DNA from: Henningerozyma blattae CBS 6284 | Lineage: Eukaryota > Ascomycota > Saccharomycetes > Saccharomycetales > Saccharomycetaceae | Direction of reading: 5' to 3' | NCBI RefSeq assembly: GCF_000315915.1 | Contig: NC_020192.1 | Span: forward strand, 620,001-684,000 | Length of the DNA: 64,000 nt | Made by a program: the position numbers and the translations under genes | Shown: piece after piece, positions 1 to 10,075 of the stretch | Position numbering within the stretch: position 1 is the stretch's first letter | How the letters are laid out: every line of letters begins with the position of its first letter | Notes under the pieces: generated by a model | Database searches by the model: none | What the model was told of the DNA's origin: nothing | Seen by the model: the letters and a program-made list of their open reading frames with translations, nothing else

Positions 1-1266
1 TAAACGAGTCTCTAGTTTCTCCAATCCTTGATCTATATTTGATATTTTCATTCTAGTATCATTCAATGTAGAATCAATGTTATTAAAACTTCCTACAATA
101 TGTTCATTGTATATATTAATTTCATTTGTTAAAAATTGACTCATTGAAAACCAGTCGTCAATTATTTGATCTTTAAAGGTGGTCAATTCTGGTAAAATTA
201 TTTCATTTATATTTTCCATTAGAGAACCTCTGATAGTAACGTCTAGCTCATTTACAAGTTCAGCATTATAACTTAGTTCATTAGCTACCATATTGGAAAA
301 AGCTGACACATTCTGTAACGCTTTATTCAATTTTTCAGTCATTTCTAAAAATAGGTCATTTTGATTCTCTCGTAATCCAAAAACGAACTCTTTTGAGATC
401 TGTCCCATATTTTTAATATCTGTATAATGATTTTGTTTAAGATATTGTATTTCTAAATCAAGATTATTATTAAACACTGCATTGACAATGGAATCAATAC
501 CAGCCTGAGCTATAGTTAAGGAGTCATTTATGAACATATCTTGTAATTTAACATTATTATTAATTTTCTCAGTTAGACTCTCCATAGAGCTCATTTCATT
601 TTTTAACTTGTTCAATTCCACAATTACTCCATTTCTTTCTACTTGTAATTCATTTTGAAAATTTTCTTTAGATTCTTCAAAATTTTGATTTAAGTCATTT
701 ATAAATTCGTCAGATGTATTCTTAACATTATTTAAAATATTATCTAATTGATGATTAATTTCACCATTAAATCTTTCATACATCTGTGTAACATTCAAAA
801 ATAAATCTAATATTTGTTCTTTTTCAAAAGTCAAGGAATTTTCAAAACAAACTGTGGGAAGGTTTTGATAATAACCACTATAGGTCGTCCACCATTGAGT
901 TGCAACATCCGATGCTAACATACATGAAACTATTGATTCCGGATCATTAGAACTTATTTTTAAACAACTTTCTATATGAGCTTCTAAGCCACTTATTTGA
1001 AATTCACAATATGTTAATTCTATTGCAGTTTTTGATTTCAACTCAGAAGGTATCTGATCAAAACCTTCCTTCACACATCTTGGTAAGAGCGTTGATAATG
1101 CATTTTTTGTACATGTACTTCGAAGTAAGGGAAAGTGATCTTCTAAATACTGTTGTGTTAAAATAGGTTCATTAGATGGTATTAGCTGAGCATTAATATA
1201 TGGAATCTCAAAGGAACATAATACCGAATTAATGCAAAAGAAATAAATAAACTTTTTATACGTCAT
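1..1266 (-). CDS. KAR5: Kar5 nuclear fusion protein, C-terminal part missing at window edge
   Basis: The reading frame is open from the ATG at 1266 to base 1 (about 422 residues), so the 3' end lies outside the window. Kar5 is a nuclear-envelope/ER protein needed for karyogamy after mating. What is seen: a hydrophobic N-terminal signal peptide (roughly residues 5-20), a cysteine-rich lumenal domain (roughly 55-170) containing a QWWTTYSGYYQ-like stretch that I recognise from Kar5, an FEKEQILDLFLN segment, then long Asn/Glu/Lys-rich coiled coil. The C-terminal membrane segments known in the family would be beyond the edge. Two pheromone-response-like elements lie about 150 bp upstream. Identification is from memory of the family and is fairly secure. 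Confidence 0.85.
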   Translation of the reverse strand, partial: MTYKKFIYFFCINSVLCSFEIPYINAQLIPSNEPILTQQYLEDHFPLLRSTCTKNALSTLLPRCVKEGFDQIPSELKSKTAIELTYCEFQISGLEAHIESCLKISSNDPESIVSCMLASDVATQWWTTYSGYYQNLPTVCFENSLTFEKEQILDLFLNVTQMYERFNGEINHQLDNILNNVKNTSDEFINDLNQNFEESKENFQNELQVERNGVIVELNKLKNEMSSMESLTEKINNNVKLQDMFINDSLTIAQAGIDSIVNAVFNNNLDLEIQYLKQNHYTDIKNMGQISKEFVFGLRENQNDLFLEMTEKLNKALQNVSAFSNMVANELSYNAELVNELDVTIRGSLMENINEIILPELTTFKDQIIDDWFSMSQFLTNEINIYNEHIVGSFNNIDSTLNDTRMKISNIDQGLEKLETRL

Positions 1267-2173
1267 TTCTCATTCGGATGGTCCAAGTTTTGCTTAAAGA
1301 ATTAACAATTTTAAGTTAAAGATTATTATATTATCTACTATATATATTTGGTTTTTTAAGTCTATTTTATGTCTAAATAATATGATGATATATCATTTAT
1401 TAGAAAGAGGTTTCAAGTTTGTTTCAGATATTTTCAAAATAAAGCATTAACAGCATTATAAATAATCTGTATCCTATTAAAAGTTTCTTAAAAATAAAAG
1501 ATTGCGAAAATAGTTAAAGGTTGTAAAGAACATATAAGTTGATTTATATTTTTCAAAATGTTTTTGCTTATTAGTATTTTATTTTTACCATATATTACCC
1601 GAAATATTTCGGAATAATTTTCATTTTAAGAAAATTATTCTAAAAACTGAAAAAAATGAGGCGGCTAGATAAAAAAAATAATCAAAAAAATTGATGCACA
1701 CTTTATAGTAATATATTGAACTTAAAAGGATACTAACATATCAGAATTATATATTTTTTACTCAATCTTATATTTTAAATGTACTTATTAAAATTATGTC
1801 CAAGTTAGCGTTAATTGATTAATGCAATTACAGTAAATTAATAAAAGTTAGTAACAAATATATAAAAATTGCTAAGCATAGATCAACCATTTAAAAAAAA
1901 TATAATCAAGCGTCTTAGACTACTGAATTATTTCAACAAGTGATAAGAATCTCATTTCTTTTAAAAACTGGCTTTGTGTTCATATAACAGAAAAGTCCGA
2001 AGTCCCTTTAAAATTAATATTGCCGCTCACAAAGAGTGGTAAAAAAGAGATAATCAGTACAATATAGTTCCAGCAAGCTATATTAATTACTTGATATTTT
2101 GAAAAAAAAAAAAAAAGATAAGATAATTGCCAAAAATTTTCAAAATAACAAATATCATTTGACAAGAATAAAT
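1267..2173. other. Divergent intergenic region KAR5 / unknown gene
   Basis: AT-rich spacer of about 0.9 kb holding the two pheromone-response-like elements near KAR5. A poly-A tract at 2102-2115 lies close to the start of the next gene. I see no other gene in it. Confidence 0.6.
1409..1426 (-). promoter_or_regulatory. Paired pheromone response elements upstream of KAR5
   Basis: On the minus strand TGAAACA (1420-1426) is followed by TGAAACC (1410-1416), in the same direction and about 145-160 bp before the KAR5 start. TGAAACA is the Ste12 pheromone-response consensus, and KAR5 is a pheromone-induced gene in S. cerevisiae. The match is seen; function is inferred. Confidence 0.5.
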
Positions 2174-2920
2174 ATGGTATATATTCAATTTTTTACGGAA
2201 GAATCTGAATTTCTAGAAAAATTGTATAATCCAGGAATTGGTGGTGAATTTGTATTTCATTTATTTGTCACAGGCAAGAACCTTGAAGAAGGTAACGACC
2301 ATTTTAAAATACCAGAAGATTTTCAAATAGTAAAATTACCGATTATTGAGGATGTTTATGTCCGTTACTTGTTTCTAATGTTTGGAACAATTGCAAATCG
2401 TCATGCAGGAGTAATAATTGATCCTATTTTCCAAAACAAGGCAGAAACAGAAGATTTCATTAATCTTATATCATCTGATATTAAGAATACAAATGATGAG
2501 TATATCTTACACTTTCTAAATCATTTCTTTTGGAAAATTAATCAAATAAAATTATACCATTTGTTAAAAGAAATGGAAGCTATAAATTATGAAATGACAA
2601 TGTTGCATAAGTTTGAAGCATCAAAAGTAGATAGATTTGTTAGCACTTATAGATTCGTCCAAAGTGTCTGTAAAACTCAAGAAATAATTATGCCATTGCC
2701 GTATACTAATTTTCTGGATAAATCTAAAATTGGGCCCTTTATTGATATGCCTGAAGATGATTCCAGAAGAACTATTTATGAAAATTTTTGTCAAACCAAT
2801 ACGATTAGGCAAACAGAGTTGTTGATAATTGAAGAAAATTTAAACCATTATAATATTTGGTTTGATAACAGTAGAATACTAGCATTTGATGGAAATTCTT
2901 CCATAACAAACAATCGTTAA
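2174..2920 (+). CDS. Unrecognised 248-residue protein
   Basis: The frame stays open upstream to a TTG at 2099, but that part is only a poly-Lys run coded by an A-tract. The first ATG, at 2174, gives MVYIQFF and is the likely start. The protein looks soluble: acidic, rich in Ile, Phe and Asn, with a probable helical middle (about residues 90-150) and no signal peptide or membrane segment. The amino-acid composition and long uninterrupted frame look like a real gene. I do not recognise the family. It lies between KAR5 and PRI2, which are on different chromosomes in S. cerevisiae, so synteny does not name it. It could be a fast-evolving homologue of a known yeast gene. Confidence 0.7.
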   Translation: MVYIQFFTEESEFLEKLYNPGIGGEFVFHLFVTGKNLEEGNDHFKIPEDFQIVKLPIIEDVYVRYLFLMFGTIANRHAGVIIDPIFQNKAETEDFINLISSDIKNTNDEYILHFLNHFFWKINQIKLYHLLKEMEAINYEMTMLHKFEASKVDRFVSTYRFVQSVCKTQEIIMPLPYTNFLDKSKIGPFIDMPEDDSRRTIYENFCQTNTIRQTELLIIEENLNHYNIWFDNSRILAFDGNSSITNNR

Positions 2921-3313
2921 TGAACCATGATCTATAGATACTTATCCTTCTATATTCTATAGTACTAGTTATACATATATATATATATATATAATAACCT
3001 GTTATTCCTACATATTCATAAAAAAAAGGTGGCTAGACGTTTTCTTAAAGAGGATTATGCTAAATCTATAATGTATTACTGAATCGTCATGAAGATCGAA
3101 CAATTACATTGTACGGGTAACTCATCGCCTTTAAAGTTTGGTAGATCTCTTATTGACGCGTTATTTTGAATTACTTCACAATACGCGTAAAAAAGTTCAT
3201 AGCTTAAAAAAAAAATTGAAAAATGAAGTAGTTGGGAAAAGGTAGTAAAATAAGAAGAGTAATAGCAAGAAAAGCGTTTGAATCATACAAATCATAAGAA
3301 ATAAAGCTCCCAA
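2921..3313. other. Intergenic region with PRI2 promoter
   Basis: Holds a (TA)n run at about 2972-2992 just after the upstream gene, the two MCB boxes, and a purine-rich leader before the PRI2 start. No other gene is seen. Confidence 0.6.
3156..3188 (+). promoter_or_regulatory. Two MCB boxes upstream of PRI2
   Basis: ACGCGT occurs at 3156-3161 and 3183-3188, 158 and 131 bp before the PRI2 ATG. ACGCGT is the MluI cell-cycle box bound by MBF (Mbp1/Swi6), which drives G1/S transcription of replication genes including primase subunits. Two copies within 33 bp in AT-rich DNA are unlikely by chance. Confidence 0.75.
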
Positions 3314-4801
3314 ATGTTCAGACAAAATAAAAGACGGTTAACTTCTCGTCGTAATTTTCAAGATCAGTATTCAAACAATTCAATCAAACATGAATTAACA
3401 AATGATTCTTCAATATCGAAACTTAATTTTTACAATATAGCCCCCACACAAGAAATAACCCTTGATAATTTTGAAATATGGGCCATTGACAGACTCAAAG
3501 TTTTAATCGAAATTGAAACGATGTTAAGTAGATCCAAAAATATCCGTGATATTGAAACTTCTGTCAAACCTATTCTAAATAAATATTTACCAATGAACAC
3601 GGCTGAAGATCAAGAAAAGGATTATTACTCACATTTTATCTTACGATTATGTTTCTGTAGATCCAAAGAATTGCGTGCTCGATTTATTAATACAGAAACA
3701 ATTTTATTTAAATTACGTTATAACATGCTAACATCCAGTGAACAGACTAAATTTGTGGAAGATTTACAATTAGATAGTTTGAAATATATTTCTGATGATG
3801 AGAAAAATGAATTTTCCACTGAATTATACTCTATGATCTCTCCACTTTTAACATTCCAATTGAATCTAACAGATGAAAATTCTAAAAGATTGTTTTTCCA
3901 AAACGAAAAATTCATTAAATTGCCATTTGAAAACGTTACAGAGTTATTGAGTAATCGACAAGTATTTTTGCATAAAGGTTGGGCATATATCGGACAATTT
4001 CAACAATTAAACCTATTGACTAATGAATTTTCTCAAAAATTAGAAACATCATTATTGAAGACATATTCTATTCTACCGAAACTGAATGAAGATGATAGAT
4101 TATTACCGATTATCCAACACCTGTCCTCTGGTTATAATTTAAGTGATCTAAGTATTGGCAGTTCATATTTATCCGGTAATGCTACTGGAGAAGGTGAAAT
4201 TACAAGTGACATGATTTATGATAAAGAAATGATGAAAAATTATCCACTCAGTGTTCTCAATCTATTGGAAGGACTTCGTGAAAATCATCATTTGCGTTAC
4301 AATGGTAGACAACAATTAGGCATGTTTCTTAAAGGTATTGGGTTATCCGTGGATGAGGCATTGAAATTTTGGGCCAATGAATTTGTTTATGCACCAGGAG
4401 CTCATATGACTTTGGACAAGTTTAATAAAGAATATAGATATAACATACGTCATACGTATGGTTTGGAAGGTAACCGAATCAATTATAAACCGTGGGATTT
4501 CCGTACTATACTAAGCAAACCTCGACCTGCAAGGGGTGAATATCATGGTTGCCCATATCGTGATTGGAGTCATGAAAAATTAACAAGTTATTTGAAAACC
4601 AAGATGGGATTGTCTTTAAGCCAAATAAATCAAGTAATGGAATCTGTAGAACAACAAGAATATGCAATGGCATCCACAAAAGTGTTTGAGATGACCATTG
4701 GCAAACTGCCAGAGGGAGTTACACACATCGTACATCCAAATCAATACTTTGATCTAGCTCGTGCTATCCATAAGAGGCAATCTAATGCTAATGATGCTTA
4801 A
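3314..4801 (+). CDS. PRI2: DNA primase large subunit Pri2, with Fe-S ligands lost
   Basis: A 495-residue homologue of Pri2 (PriL/p58), the regulatory subunit of the polymerase alpha-primase complex that starts Okazaki fragments. It begins MFRQNKRR like the S. cerevisiae protein, and blocks such as DYYSHFILRLCFCRSKELR, KFIKLPFENV, NHHLRYNGRQQL, LFLKGIGLS-like and YGLEGNRINYKPWD are conserved. Length is close to the family norm (about 528 in S. cerevisiae). Oddity: of the four cysteines that bind the 4Fe-4S cluster (family pattern YPLC, PWDC/PFSC, YHGC, ACTKVFEM), this protein has Ser313 (codon 4250-4252, AGT), Phe396 (4499-4501, TTC), Cys413 (4550-4552, TGC) and Ser454 (4673-4675, TCC). The frame is otherwise intact and two MCB boxes lie upstream, so it looks expressed. 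It may be a divergent paralogue with an intact copy elsewhere. Confidence 0.95.
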   Translation: MFRQNKRRLTSRRNFQDQYSNNSIKHELTNDSSISKLNFYNIAPTQEITLDNFEIWAIDRLKVLIEIETMLSRSKNIRDIETSVKPILNKYLPMNTAEDQEKDYYSHFILRLCFCRSKELRARFINTETILFKLRYNMLTSSEQTKFVEDLQLDSLKYISDDEKNEFSTELYSMISPLLTFQLNLTDENSKRLFFQNEKFIKLPFENVTELLSNRQVFLHKGWAYIGQFQQLNLLTNEFSQKLETSLLKTYSILPKLNEDDRLLPIIQHLSSGYNLSDLSIGSSYLSGNATGEGEITSDMIYDKEMMKNYPLSVLNLLEGLRENHHLRYNGRQQLGMFLKGIGLSVDEALKFWANEFVYAPGAHMTLDKFNKEYRYNIRHTYGLEGNRINYKPWDFRTILSKPRPARGEYHGCPYRDWSHEKLTSYLKTKMGLSLSQINQVMESVEQQEYAMASTKVFEMTIGKLPEGVTHIVHPNQYFDLARAIHKRQSNANDA

Positions 4802-5603
4802 GACTACTAATCTATAAATAAATCATATAACAATGTATATGTACATACATCCCTGTACAACTACTATCATGCACACGTGATAGAAATTGCCGTCATTTGC
4901 TTAACGACACTAATCCCCTCGTATACAGACCGGCATTCTCGGATAAAATATTTTTTTGTCCCGTTATTTTTCGTCAATCTCTTTAAGTATTACTGCCTTT
5001 TAATATGATCTACGTCCACTTCTTACTATTCATTGATTTGTTAAGGTTCTTAACCTTCATAAAATAAATTGAAAAAATTCCCATATTTCTTTATCTTTGT
5101 TGCCTTGTATGGCTCTTTTTCTCACCAACAATGGATATGTATAATGTATGTCCCTAAATATCCCTAGGGTGTTCAAAGCCCTAAAATTCTCACTCCACAA
5201 TCCTAGGTCTTCTACAATCAGTATAGGACTCTGTGCTATTTCCGCGGATTTAAAAATGATGCCCTCGTACAGCATCCTAACCCCGATAAAAAGATGAATC
5301 TCGTTCCTCGACACAATCTTGAGAATCAACAAAGTACCGAATGAGAATAATACCCGATTGGGCCTTGAAGATTAATGAAGATGAAATATCAATAATTAAG
5401 ACCATGGTATTTAAAGGGCGGAGATTTGATGTCAACATTACCTTGGAAAAAATAATGGAAGACTAAATTCTTCTATTTGTGTCGTTGGAAAACAGCAGTG
5501 CTTAATTTATTATTAATAATTTCTTTTATAACACATCGAGAAAATTTCAGCTGATTCGAGAGCTGTTTGCTATATAGATATCGATACGAATTGTTTTTGA
5601 AAA
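4802..5603. other. Intergenic region PRI2-ERG5
   Basis: Holds the ERG5 promoter. TCGTATA (4919-4925) matches the Upc2 sterol response element, and a weaker TCGTACA lies near 5263. A TATATAG at about 5572 lies close to the ERG5 start. A 91-codon minus-strand frame at 5057-5332 has no recognisable homology and is probably chance. Confidence 0.5.
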
Positions 5604-7187
5604 ATGGACACTTACAATTCTACTTTAGAACAGGTTGTTTCATCAACGGGTTCGTCTAACACTCTTTTACAAAAGGGTCTATTTTCCCTTTCGGAGTATT
5701 CCAAGCTACAATTATTAATCACCTTTCTAGTGGCTGTTTTTACCTATGATCAAATTGCTTATCAGCTTAGAAAAAGGAACTTAGCAGGTCCTGCTTTCAA
5801 ATGGTACCCAATCATCGGTCCATTTTTAGACTCTCTAGATCCTAAATTCGAACAATACGTGGAGAAATGGAATTCAGGGAAGTTGTCCTGTGTATCAATC
5901 TTTCATAAGTTTGTTATTATTGCGTCGGATAGAGATTTGGCAAGAAAAATCTTTCAAGCTCAAAAGTTCGTTAAACCATGTGTTGTTGATGTGGCTGTCA
6001 AGATCTTAAGACCCACAAATTGGGTCTTTTTAGATGGTAAAGCTCATTTGGATTATAGAAAATCATTAAACGGTCTTTTCACAAAGACTGCATTGGAACA
6101 ATATTTACCACATATTGAAGAAATTGTGGATAAATATATGGACAAGTTTGTTGAATTATCCAAGGAAAATAATTATGAGCCACAAGTGTTTTTCCATGAA
6201 ATGAGAGAAATTCTTTGTGCGATTTCTTTACGTTCATTCTGCGGTGATTATATTACAGAAGATCAGATTAGAAAAATCGCTGATGATTATTATTTAGTCA
6301 CTGCTGCATTGGAATTGGTGAATTTCCCCATCATTTTGCCATATACAAAGACTTGGTACGGTAAGAAGACAGCCGACAATGCCATGAAGATTTTCGAGAA
6401 TTGTGCTCAAATGGCTAAGGATCATGTTGCCAAAGGCGGTAAATCAATCTGTGTCATGGATGCTTGGTGTAAATTAATGTATGATTCTAAAAATAAAGAT
6501 GATGAAACTTCAAGATTGTACCATAGAGAATTCACCAATAGAGAAGTTTCAGAAGCTGTTTTCACATTTTTGTTTGCCTCTCAAGATGCTTCATCTTCTT
6601 TAGCTTGCTGGATTTTCCAAATCTTAGCTGATAGGCCTGATGTTTTGGAAAAGATTAGAACTGAACAATTGAAAGTCCGTGATAATAAACCAGATGAATC
6701 TGTTTCAATTAATATGATTGATAAGATGGAATATACAAATATGGTTATTAAAGAAACCTTACGTTATAGACCACCTGTTATTATGGTGCCATATGTGGTT
6801 AAAAAGAACTTCCCGGTTACTGAAACTTATACTGCACCAAAGGGATCCATGTTGATTCCATCATGTTATCCAGCTTTACATGATCCAGAAGTTTATGAAA
6901 ACCCTGATGAATTTATTCCTGAAAGATGGGTAGAAGGTGGTAAGGCAATGCAAAACAAGAAAAATTGGCTAGTATTCGGTTGTGGTCCACATGTCTGTTT
7001 GGGTCAAACTTATGTGATGATTACTTTTGCCACTTTGATTGGTAAATTCGCTTTGAATACAAATTGGGAACATAAAGTTACACCCCTAAGTGAAAAAATC
7101 AAAGTGTTTGCTACTATTTTCCCAAAGGATGATTTGTTATTGAATTTCAAAAAGAGAGACCCACTAACAGGTAAAATCATTGAATAA
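5604..7187 (+). CDS. ERG5: Sterol C-22 desaturase (CYP61) Erg5
   Basis: A 527-residue cytochrome P450 of the CYP61 family, which introduces the C22-23 double bond in the last steps of ergosterol synthesis in the ER membrane. Visible features: one N-terminal membrane anchor (about residues 35-53), the proline-rich hinge region AGPAFKWYPIIGPF, the I-helix region FLFASQDASSS, the ExxR motif (Glu384-Arg387, KETLRYRPP), and the heme loop FGCGPHVCLG with the axial ligand Cys465. Length matches the family. A possible Upc2 site lies about 680 bp upstream. In S. cerevisiae this gene is not beside PRI2, so the junction on its left marks a rearrangement relative to that genome. Confidence 0.97.
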   Translation: MDTYNSTLEQVVSSTGSSNTLLQKGLFSLSEYSKLQLLITFLVAVFTYDQIAYQLRKRNLAGPAFKWYPIIGPFLDSLDPKFEQYVEKWNSGKLSCVSIFHKFVIIASDRDLARKIFQAQKFVKPCVVDVAVKILRPTNWVFLDGKAHLDYRKSLNGLFTKTALEQYLPHIEEIVDKYMDKFVELSKENNYEPQVFFHEMREILCAISLRSFCGDYITEDQIRKIADDYYLVTAALELVNFPIILPYTKTWYGKKTADNAMKIFENCAQMAKDHVAKGGKSICVMDAWCKLMYDSKNKDDETSRLYHREFTNREVSEAVFTFLFASQDASSSLACWIFQILADRPDVLEKIRTEQLKVRDNKPDESVSINMIDKMEYTNMVIKETLRYRPPVIMVPYVVKKNFPVTETYTAPKGSMLIPSCYPALHDPEVYENPDEFIPERWVEGGKAMQNKKNWLVFGCGPHVCLGQTYVMITFATLIGKFALNTNWEHKVTPLSEKIKVFATIFPKDDLLLNFKKRDPLTGKIIE

Positions 7188-8493
7188 TTTAATTCAATTC
7201 TAAAAATATAAAGAAAATAAAAAAAAACTGAAAAATATGATATGATTGTATAATCAAATATTAGGAGTTAAAAAACTTGCATGTTAGGGATTCGGCTCGT
7301 CCAACTAATTTAAATTTTGTTACAAAATTTTTTTTGTCTTATTTCCTTGTTCTACCTTTTTTTCACTATTTATCCAAACTTTATCTCTCTTTATATATTT
7401 TTACAAGGATTTTGAGTTTATAATGTTTAATACCATTCTAGTTGAATATATATAGAGATATATAATTCTGACGTTTATTGTAATATATTATTACACTTGA
7501 AAATTTATCTTTGACTTACTTTTATTATTTAATAAACTTTTTACATTCGGGATTCTTTGCCATCATCTACCCTCTGTTAAGCATCAGCTTGGTAGGTTTA
7601 TATAATAATTTGTCACGAATGAAGAAAGCGTTCCTATAGGGCTTTCCATATATCTTGGTTGTGAAGATTCAAATCAAGAGCCCAATATAAAACTCCAAAA
7701 AAAAATTAATTCAACTATCTGTAAATTAGTTACTTATAAATAGATATTTTTTACTCTTTTTTATCTCAGATATGCTTAACACTAAGATATCACTAATTAA
7801 TAATGTCGCTTCTAAGATATCTTCAAAAAAAAAATTATGCATAAAGCATACAACCGTGTAACTATAAGTCTGTTTTATATATCATTGAAAAAATGTAATT
7901 TATGCTAATGATTAACTCTTTCCCTTTACAACGTATCTCGACTCATTCGAGATACTATGAAAGCAGTACTAATTAGTGATTGGTGGAAAATGTTATATTT
8001 TTATAAACGTATAAATAAGACATGTAATTAGTTTCTCTCTCAGCCGTCTTACAAATTTATGATTTTAGAAAACAAGCAATAAAAGTTAATTGAATTTATG
8101 TCTTTAGCTTTGAGTAAGAAGCTTCTTAGTAGTCATTTTTGCAAGCGTATTTTAATCCCAGAGTAATTCATAATAGACGTTATTTTGGAAAGCAATTTTT
8201 TGTCTATCCTAGTGACGAATGATATATCCAAAATCGATAATTGGTATAACAAATGGATTTATGCTTACGTGCTACCTTTGCCTTTAATTTTTATTTTCAA
8301 ATTTTAATATTACATTTGTTTTTCTGGACTTAATTCATATTTTTAATTTCATTCTTTTTTTTTATATTTTTTATTGATCCAACCAATAAGAGTATTTAAA
8401 CAATGGTATCTTTTTCCTCTACAAAAACGCTTAAATAAGAAACTGGCTACAACGAGGGAAAAAAAAGCTTTAATACTATCAATATATGTTTAA
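7188..8493. other. Long AT-rich intergenic region
   Basis: About 1.3 kb between ERG5 and the CSI1-like gene. It is very AT-rich with T tracts and short TATA runs. No open frame, RNA gene or repeat of note is seen. Confidence 0.5.
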
Positions 8494-9576
8494 ATGAGCA
8501 CACCTTTAGAAAATATAATCTATTTAAAGGTACATTCAAGAGCAATTTTAGAAGTGAATTATCAATATGCTGAAGTTTCAAGCCAGTATAATCAAGCTTT
8601 AACACCACAATGTTATTTGTTACTTGGCGAGAATATTAACATTGACACTGAAAATTGCCCTATAGATGAAAGTGATACTGACAAAACTGCTGAAGTTTTT
8701 TTGTCTGACTCGATACATTTGCCATTGCTATCTTATTTAAATGAACGAGAAAATATTTTAAATTTTTCTGTTAATAAAGAGCAGATATTTAAAAGATTGG
8801 AATTATTTAAAGTAACTCACCAAAGTTTACAACCAATGGCACTTCTGCTGCTCAATAAAAATATTTTTAATTATGATTCATTGATTCTACAATTGCTTGA
8901 AATATTCCCTTCAAAGTTACAATGGTTATTTGATTATAGTCCAAGCATTGAAAATATGGCATTAAAAGAAAAATTGAAATGTTGGAAAATAGCAGCTGAC
9001 TTTAATTTGAAGAATTACTACTTTGATATTATTGATATCCCAATTGAATTTTCTCTTACTTCAAATGCAAATTTAAATTCCAATTCCAATTCTTCATCAT
9101 CTACAATTATAGCAAGAAAATCATGTTCCATAATACCAGCCAGATCTATCTCAATGGATAATAATATGAACTCTCAAAATAATCACAATAGCTCGTCTTC
9201 ATCATTTGTCGATGAAGAGAGAGAAGTAAATCAAGATTTAAAAAAAATAATAAATGAAATAGATCGAATGTTAAATTATCTGCGTAACTTAGATAATGGA
9301 TTACATTCTCAGTATAATAAAACCTCAGAGATTATAACAAGAAAGATATCGATAGTAATTAGTCAATTAAGGAAGGGGCCTACTAATGATATTCAAAAAG
9401 AAATTGGAATTAGCGAAAAAGAAATTTATATTTTTAAAAAGGCTTGTGAACAATGGGAGCTCATTCAGAACTTACCAAATAATGGAAACATCAATAACAG
9501 TAACAATATGAATAGTTATAGTATGACTAGTAATGCCACAATTGATAATACTACCCTAAATATGAATATTAATTAA
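8494..9576 (+). CDS. CSI1: CSN6-like COP9 signalosome subunit (Csi1)
   Basis: A 360-residue soluble protein. The first 150 residues have the outline of a catalytically dead MPN domain: KVHSRAILEV at the start, a YLLLGEN strand, and a FKRLELFKVTHQSLQPMALLLL segment resembling the central MPN helix and strand. The middle (about 195-240) is an Asn/Ser-rich linker. A C-terminal helical segment (about 245-325) would correspond to the CSN6-like domain by which Csi1 holds the deneddylase subunit Rri1. The tail is Asn-rich. S. cerevisiae CSI1 (YMR025W) is next to PEX12 (YMR026C), as here. Sequence similarity to Csi1 could not be tested; the call rests on domain outline plus synteny. Confidence 0.55.
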   Translation: MSTPLENIIYLKVHSRAILEVNYQYAEVSSQYNQALTPQCYLLLGENINIDTENCPIDESDTDKTAEVFLSDSIHLPLLSYLNERENILNFSVNKEQIFKRLELFKVTHQSLQPMALLLLNKNIFNYDSLILQLLEIFPSKLQWLFDYSPSIENMALKEKLKCWKIAADFNLKNYYFDIIDIPIEFSLTSNANLNSNSNSSSSTIIARKSCSIIPARSISMDNNMNSQNNHNSSSSSFVDEEREVNQDLKKIINEIDRMLNYLRNLDNGLHSQYNKTSEIITRKISIVISQLRKGPTNDIQKEIGISEKEIYIFKKACEQWELIQNLPNNGNINNSNNMNSYSMTSNATIDNTTLNMNIN

Positions 9577-9699
9577 TTTCTAAAGGCGCACTACAATGCG
9601 TGTATCAGAAGTTTTCCAAAATTATCGAATTTAATTTCTATGATCTTATTGATTCAGATTAGCACAGATAACCGGAAGAGATATGGCAAAGCGCCCAGA

Positions 9700-10075
9700 A
9701 TTATATTTGGAAACATCAGCTATTGTATTTAATCGTACTTGAATAATTGACCTTCCTGTACAGATGAACTTAATTGCAAGGTGGGAACTGTACGACTAGC
9801 GTTCCTTAATAGAGGAAACATTGATATTTTAGAAGAATTATATTTTGAAGTTTCTATTGCGGCAATATGCATGGTAGATGGATTTGAATAAGAAATTGAT
9901 CAAAAATTTGGGAATAAGCGCAGAATTTTTTAAGCTGTCACTTGCATTATACAAAAAGGGTTTTTGCTATTGATTTTATCCGATAATCATGGGCTAGCTG
10001 CTACTGTAGCATGTGCTTTAAATACTGAAGATATTCCATTTACTTTGATTCATATAGAGACCTGAATCTATCAAA
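9700..10075 (+). pseudogene. Possible decayed coding relic
   Basis: Within the 1.1-kb gap between CSI1 and PEX12, two plus-strand stretches read like protein: about 9780-9890 (TVRLAFLNRGNIDILEELYF) and about 9960-10062 (SDNHGLAATVACALNTEDI and following). They are interrupted by stops and a change of frame. I cannot assign a family, and chance remains possible. The rest of 9577-10675 shows no gene. Confidence 0.3.

Noticed and set aside
5057..5332. 91-codon minus-strand frame upstream of ERG5
   Set aside because: No recognisable motif, it starts from no supported context and overlaps the ERG5 promoter with a sterol-type element; probably a chance frame.
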